Part shown: one piece after another, positions 12,594 through 16,185 of the stretch | Layout of the letters: every line of letters begins with the position of its first letter | Numbering within the stretch: the stretch's first letter is position 1 | DNA from: Spirochaetaceae bacterium | GTDB taxonomy: Bacteria; Spirochaetota; Spirochaetia; CADAEX01 | NCBI GenBank assembly: GCA_009778835.1 | Contig: WRFK01000011.1 | Location: forward strand, 1 to 16,185 | Direction: 5' to 3' | Length of the DNA stretch: 16,185 nt | Made by a program: the position numbers and the translations under genes | The notes under the pieces: model-generated | What the model was told of the DNA's origin: nothing | Seen by the model: only the letters and a program-made list of their open reading frames with translations | The model's database searches: none

Positions 12594-13190
12594 TTACTTA
12601 TCTATCAAACCTTTTGTTGAAAGCACGCTGCTTCCGTTTTTTAAAGGCAGATATGCCTGTTTTATTGCCTTTCCCAAAGCTTTAAAAAGAGACTCTGCCA
12701 TATGGTGGCTGTTTTTCCCGTGCCTGGCCTCTGCATGAATTGTAATATGAGCCTTTCCTGTAAGAGCAGTAAAGAATTCCTTTAAAAGCGACATATCAAA
12801 ACTGCCTGAGTGGGTTTGCGGGTAATCTGCTTTATAAAAACAAAAAGGCCTTCCGCTGGCATCAATTGTAACTTCGGAAAGCGAATCATCCATTGGAATT
12901 ACAGAGTGACCAAATCTTGCAATAGAGCCATATTGTTGCGCTGTTTGTCTAAGAGCATCTCCCAAAACAATCCCTACATCTTCAACAAGATGGTGAGGAT
13001 CAACATCTATATCACCTTTTCCATCTATTTTTAAGTTAAAATTGCCATGAAAAGCCATTGCAGTCAAAAGATGATTAAAAAAAGGAATTTCTGTCTTTAT
13101 TTCTGTTTCTCCGCTTCCTGAAATATCCAGTTCAAGTGTTAAATCAGTCTCTTTTGTTTTTCTTGTAACATTGATTTTTTTATTGCTCAT
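12594..13190 (-). CDS. hisB: Imidazoleglycerol-phosphate dehydratase
   Basis: Sixth step of histidine synthesis: dehydrates imidazoleglycerol phosphate to imidazole-acetol phosphate. At 198 residues it is the monofunctional enzyme without the phosphatase domain of E. coli HisB. Manganese-binding and catalytic motifs are intact: FFNHLL (37-42), DPHHLVED (64-71) and RHGKNSHHMAESLFKA (156-171). AAGGAA lies about 9 nt before the ATG. No other his gene is in the window. It heads the minus-strand operon with the TPR-like gene and rlmN, which is not a functional grouping I recognise. Confidence 0.97.
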   Translation of the reverse strand: MSNKKINVTRKTKETDLTLELDISGSGETEIKTEIPFFNHLLTAMAFHGNFNLKIDGKGDIDVDPHHLVEDVGIVLGDALRQTAQQYGSIARFGHSVIPMDDSLSEVTIDASGRPFCFYKADYPQTHSGSFDMSLLKEFFTALTGKAHITIHAEARHGKNSHHMAESLFKALGKAIKQAYLPLKNGSSVLSTKGLIDK

Positions 13191-13387
13191 TTCATTTTTT
13201 CCTTAATTTGATTATCGGATTCCTTTTAAAATAGTCTATCATAATATATGTACTTGAAATAGTTTTGCCATGTTTGGCGTTTTGTTGGTATATTTAAACT
13301 GTTGACCTCCGTGTCGAACAAGTACTATAAATAACCAGCAAAGCAGGGCTCTTTGACTGCCTAATAGCAATATTTTTTTAGTAGTCA

Positions 13388-13451
13388 GCGGATTTATGCA
13401 GATTAACATTGATTTTTGATATAAAATCCATAATAATCCCTAAAAATCCGC
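13388..13451. repeat. Large imperfect inverted repeat with 10-bp phasing
   Basis: GCGGATTT (13388-13395) and AAATCCGC (13444-13451) are exact complements. Inside, GATT recurs at 13391, 13401 and 13411, and AATC at 13425, 13435, 13445 and 13455. All these pairs share the same dyad centre (13419.5), giving roughly 23 matched pairs of 32. It resembles the dispersed GGATTT-rich intergenic repeats seen in many bacterial genomes. Confidence 0.65.
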
Positions 13452-13523
13452 GATAATCATCAGAATATTTTATTATTTTGATGATGTTCCGAAGATTTGC
13501 GACTGTCTCCAGGGGTTAATTAT

Positions 13524-13536
13524 GGAGAAATTCTCC
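13524..13536. promoter_or_regulatory. 13-bp palindrome, possible operator
   Basis: GGAGAA-A-TTCTCC is a perfect palindrome around one base, flanked by GGGG (13512-13515) and CCCC (13535-13538). It lies about 90 bp upstream of the likely TRAP promoter. The binding protein is unknown. Confidence 0.4.
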
Positions 13537-13625
13537 CCAGAGGGTCTAAATTTTAAGACGATCTGCACTATATTGTTTTATTCCTGTAAATATAGCGATT
13601 TTTATAGACAGTATATGCTATCCTC

Positions 13626-13655
13626 TTGAATGATTTTTTTAATTTAATGTATAGT
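13626..13655 (+). promoter_or_regulatory. Probable promoter of the TRAP operon
   Basis: TTGAAT (13626-13631), 18 bp, TATAGT (13650-13655); this predicts a leader of about 68 nt before the receptor gene. Confidence 0.4.
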
Positions 13656-13696
13656 TAAAGATATTATTATCAATATATATAAGGAGATCGGATTCT

Positions 13697-13714
13697 AATT
13701 TCGGCTCCGGAATT
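13697..13714 (+). other. Leader hairpin before the TRAP receptor gene
   Basis: AATTTCGG (13697-13704) can pair with CCGGAATT (13707-13714) with one G-U pair, just upstream of the Shine-Dalgarno site GGAGG (13721-13725). A second AAGGAG at 13681 has no start codon at proper distance. The stem may protect the mRNA or keep the ribosome binding site open. Confidence 0.35.
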
Positions 13715-13729
13715 TATAATGGAGGAATT

Positions 13730-14680
13730 ATGAAAAAAATAGGATTGGCAGTAATGCTAATTTTGCTTCTTACTTTTGGGATAGTTGCCTGCAAGGGCAA
13801 GGCAGAGCAGGTTCGCCTGGCAACAGGAGGGAGTGCAGGAACCTACTATGCTTATGGTTCAGCAGTAGCCCAAATCTTAAATGAAAAAACAAAGATAACT
13901 GTTTCGGTTCAATCAACCGGCGCATCCAGAGCTAATATTCAGCTTATTGATGCAGGCGAAGTTGAGATGGCTATAGTTCAGAATGATGTTATGGACTATG
14001 CATGGAGAGGCGTTGATCTTTTTAATGGTCAAAAAATCAATTCTTTTAGCACCATGGCTGCTCTTTACGCAGAAGTGTGTCAGATAGTTGCCAGCCCTGC
14101 ATCAGGAATTAAAACTCTTGCAGATATTAAAGGCAAAAGAGTATCTGTTGGAGATGCCGGCAGTGGAGTAGAGTTCAACGCCAGACAGATTCTGGAATCT
14201 TATGGTATTACTTTTGACGATATCCAAAAGCAAAACCTTGGTTTCAATGCTTCTGCAGATGCACTTAGAGATAATAAAATTGACGCCTTTTTCTGCGTTG
14301 CCGGAGCTCCTACTCCAGCTATCGTTGATTTGGCTACAAACAGAGAAATAGTAATTCTGGAAGTTGACAAAACCCATGCAGACCAGCTCATGCGCAAATA
14401 CCCATTCTATACCAGGTTCCCTGTTCCTGCAGGTAGCTACAAAGGTCAGAATGCAGATGTAATGACTGTGGCTGTAAAAGCTACTTTTATTGTAAGTAAC
14501 AAACTTTCTGAAGAAACAGTATATAAGTTGACCAAAGCTCTTTTTGAGAATAAAGCCACAATCGAGGCTGCACATGCAAAAGGGTTGGAACTTTCTCCTT
14601 CCTATGCAGTAGATGGTATTTCTGTTCCATTTCATTCCGGTGCTGCCAAATATTTCAAGGAAATAGGCGCTCTTAAATAA
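13730..14680 (+). CDS. TRAP transporter solute receptor, TAXI family (lipoprotein)
   Basis: Extracytoplasmic binding protein that delivers a substrate (in studied relatives glutamate or other organic acids) to the TRAP permease. The 316-residue protein begins with a lipoprotein signal peptide: basic MKK, a hydrophobic core and the lipobox GIVAC with Cys21, so it should be lipid-anchored. The TAXI signature LATGGSAGTYYAYG (30-43) is followed by TGASRANIQLIDAGEVEMAI and, further on, GKRVSVGDAGSGVE, the usual ligand-binding loops. GGAGG lies 4 nt before the ATG, and a leader of about 68 nt with a hairpin precedes it. It is first of three genes with DUF1850 and the fused permease, the standard order of this transporter type. 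Confidence 0.95.
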   Translation: MKKIGLAVMLILLLTFGIVACKGKAEQVRLATGGSAGTYYAYGSAVAQILNEKTKITVSVQSTGASRANIQLIDAGEVEMAIVQNDVMDYAWRGVDLFNGQKINSFSTMAALYAEVCQIVASPASGIKTLADIKGKRVSVGDAGSGVEFNARQILESYGITFDDIQKQNLGFNASADALRDNKIDAFFCVAGAPTPAIVDLATNREIVILEVDKTHADQLMRKYPFYTRFPVPAGSYKGQNADVMTVAVKATFIVSNKLSEETVYKLTKALFENKATIEAAHAKGLELSPSYAVDGISVPFHSGAAKYFKEIGALK

Positions 14681-14707
14681 GACCTTAATAACGGGGAATG
14701 TTGCTTG

Positions 14708-15196
14708 ATGTTTGTTGTGCCCCGGTGGTATGTACTAAGTATTTTACTTGCCGCCTTGGGAATTTCCGGGGCGGTATTTTTTATTATTCATGTCCGGAAT
14801 ACCTCCGGACAGTTTTTGGAAATTAAAGATAATTCTTCCAACAGGGTTTATGGCAAATGGGCTGTAGATGAGACTAAAGAATTTGCTATAGAATTTATCC
14901 ATTCGGTGAATCAAAGCCCGGTGCAGGAGACTTTTATTATTGAAGGAAAAATGATCCGGCTTCTGTCGGTTCGTTTTTTTTCTTTTGGAGCAGGTATGCA
15001 AAGCGATTTATACGAGGGTCAGAAGCTTAGTCGGGATGGGGATGCCTTGGTGATTACCGGCTTTAATACTTCATTCAGAGAGCTTAACTATATAGTAGGG
15101 ACTGTTTCTGATCATCTGTTATATATCAATGATAATGTTTTTAGTTTGCGGGAATTATGCGGGAGAAATGCTCATATAACCATACACTTGAAATGA
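14708..15196 (+). CDS. DUF1850 protein of the TRAP-TAXI operon
   Basis: 162 residues. An N-terminal membrane segment (about 7-28) is followed by a short extracytoplasmic domain with the DUF1850 marks FAIEFIHSVNQSPVQETF and SFGAGMQSDL. This family is found almost only between the TAXI receptor and the 4TM/12TM permease, so it probably assists that transporter; the biochemical role is unknown. GGGGA lies about 11 nt before the ATG; a TTG at 14705 is an alternative start. It begins 27 bp after the receptor gene. Confidence 0.88.
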   Translation: MFVVPRWYVLSILLAALGISGAVFFIIHVRNTSGQFLEIKDNSSNRVYGKWAVDETKEFAIEFIHSVNQSPVQETFIIEGKMIRLLSVRFFSFGAGMQSDLYEGQKLSRDGDALVITGFNTSFRELNYIVGTVSDHLLYINDNVFSLRELCGRNAHITIHLK

Positions 15197-15247
15197 ATAT
15201 GATACGCACCTCTTGGCAATTTGTGATTATTAATATGGGAGAGATCA

Positions 15248-16185
15248 ATGTCAGATGCTAATCAAGAATTAACCCAAAAGGAAAGCGAAAAGATTATCGC
15301 TAAATTCGACAGGGATTATAATGTGCGCCAGTTTTCTGGTTTATTTAATTATATTATAACAGCCCTTCTTATTCTGTTTGCAGTTTATGTTTTCTGGGTA
15401 ACCTTGATCGCAAACCTTCCTGAACAAGTAAGGCGCAGCGCTTTTGTGGGAATACTTGTATTCATTGGTTATTTGCTTTATCCCATTCGCCGCGGTAAGG
15501 CCATGCGTATAAACTATATTCCATGGTATGACATAGCTCTGGCTTGCATTGGGGCAGCTGCTTTCTTTTACTATGTGGTCAATTTCCGGATAATAATCGA
15601 ACGGGCTGTTTTATTAAGACCATTAGATGTCTATGTGGGACTTATAGGGATAATTATACTTGGGGAGCTTTGCCGCAGGGTAGTTGGGTTTCCTATTCTT
15701 GTTGTTGCAGGGAGCTTTATCACTTATGCCTTTATAAGCGGTTTTTCCCTGCGCCGGGTTGTTCATCAGCTTTTTTACACTACAGATGGGATCATTGGAA
15801 CGCCCATTGGGGTTTGTTCCACATTTATTGTCCTCTTTATTTTTTTGGCTGCTTTTTTGGAAAAATCAGGGATCGCTAATTTTTTCATAGATCTTGCCAA
15901 TTCTGTTGCCGGCGCCACTACAGGCGGACCTGCCAAAGTAGCGGTAATTGCCAGCGCTCTTTTAGCGCTCATTACAGGCAGTTCTGTAGCCAATACTGTA
16001 AGTTCAGGTACCGTTACTATTCCAACAATGAAAAGAATCGGATACAAGCCGGAGTTTGCGGCAGCAGTAGAAGCTTCATCTTCAACCGGTGGACAGATCA
16101 TGCCGCCTATAATGGGAGCTGCGGCATTCCTTATGGCTGAAATGACAGGTATCCCATATCCTGTGATTGCAGTCTCTGCCCTTAT
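15248..16185 (+). CDS. TRAP transporter fused permease, 4TM/12TM (3' end outside window)
   Basis: The frame is open from the ATG at 15248 to the window end (312 codons). After a hydrophilic N-terminus (MSDANQELTQKESEK) come several membrane helices, including FNYIITALLILFAVYVFW (33-50), AFVGILVFIGYLLY, VGLIGIIILGEL and FIVLFIFLAAFLE. ITGSSVANTVSSGTVTIP, MKRIGYKPEFAAAVEASSS and TGGQIMPPIMGAAAF are the hallmark of the DctM-like part of fused TRAP permeases. It forms the Na+-driven transport unit that works with the TAXI lipoprotein. GGGAGAG (15238-15244) is a good ribosome binding site. 51 bp separate it from the DUF1850 gene. Confidence 0.95.
   Translation, partial: MSDANQELTQKESEKIIAKFDRDYNVRQFSGLFNYIITALLILFAVYVFWVTLIANLPEQVRRSAFVGILVFIGYLLYPIRRGKAMRINYIPWYDIALACIGAAAFFYYVVNFRIIIERAVLLRPLDVYVGLIGIIILGELCRRVVGFPILVVAGSFITYAFISGFSLRRVVHQLFYTTDGIIGTPIGVCSTFIVLFIFLAAFLEKSGIANFFIDLANSVAGATTGGPAKVAVIASALLALITGSSVANTVSSGTVTIPTMKRIGYKPEFAAAVEASSSTGGQIMPPIMGAAAFLMAEMTGIPYPVIAVSAL

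Larger units (their letters stand above)
13191..13729. other. 539-bp intergenic region between hisB and the TRAP genes
   Basis: No credible ORF on either strand. It holds the divergent promoters of hisB and the TRAP operon. It also has a possible promoter with no gene after it (TTGACC 13302-13307, 18 bp, TATAAA 13326-13331), a small inverted repeat CAAAG/CTTTG (13339-13355) with a T7 run at 13373-13379, a large phased inverted repeat (13388-13451) and a perfect palindrome (13524-13536). Confidence 0.7.

Noticed and set aside
13191..13729. Riboswitch in the TRAP leader
   Set aside because: I could not match any conserved riboswitch core; only a short hairpin and palindromes are visible.
14102..14635. 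177-codon ORF antisense to the TAXI receptor gene
   Set aside because: Shadow of a strongly conserved gene; Cys/Ser-rich composition with no domain and no ribosome binding site.
15544..15879. ORF inside the TRAP permease region
   Set aside because: Another frame of the permease, whose own frame is open from 15248 and shows the family motifs.

Overview
The window comes from an AT-rich bacterium, most likely a spirochaete related to Treponema. Three things suggest this: a C-terminally short alanyl-tRNA synthetase without the C-Ala domain, a divergent second-type FliG motor-switch paralogue, and generally low-GC genes with good Shine-Dalgarno sites. hisB and a TRAP transporter point to an organism that makes at least some of its own amino acids and imports organic acids, not to a minimal pathogen. 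The species assignment is inference.

Layout. 1-2151 (+): 3' part of a long-type sppA, then a fliG paralogue preceded by a run of nine G. 2234-4067 (+): alaS with its own consensus promoter. 4206-5593 (+): a stand-alone AAA/DUF4143 ATPase. 5594-8021: an accessory block with an XRE repressor (-) facing a 67-residue protein, a DUF2971 protein and a secreted hypothetical protein (+). 8088-11114: a dense toxin-antitoxin zone. It holds a complete PIN/Phd pair, two orphan HigA-type antitoxins, an orphan hicB with a beheaded hicA, a complete BrnT/CopG-type pair, and at least four gene fragments (two hicB pieces, one antitoxin tail, one rlmN tail). 11127-13190 (-): a housekeeping operon in the order hisB, TPR-like protein, rlmN. 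13191-13729: a long non-coding stretch with a large inverted repeat. 13730-16185 (+): a TAXI-type TRAP system (lipoprotein receptor, DUF1850 protein, fused permease running off the end).

Most interesting points. (i) A gap-free direct repeat of about 159 bp (9823-9981 and 11019-11177, nine mismatches by eye) carries the convergent 3' ends of the CopG-type antitoxin and rlmN. The toxin-antitoxin cargo between the copies therefore sits in a duplication of the rlmN 3' end, and recombination between the copies would remove 1196 bp. (ii) The XRE/67-residue/DUF2971 unit has two matching palindromes with centres exactly 21 bp apart, one covering the start codon of the 67-residue gene. This looks like a tightly repressed module and is the best candidate here for an undescribed system. 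(iii) Four promoters (alaS, the XRE gene, the 67-residue gene, the BrnT-like gene) have their -10 box 6-10 nt before the ATG, which predicts leaderless or nearly leaderless mRNAs. (iv) The FliG paralogue has lost key torque-helix charges. All statements come from reading by eye; no database search or folding program was run.
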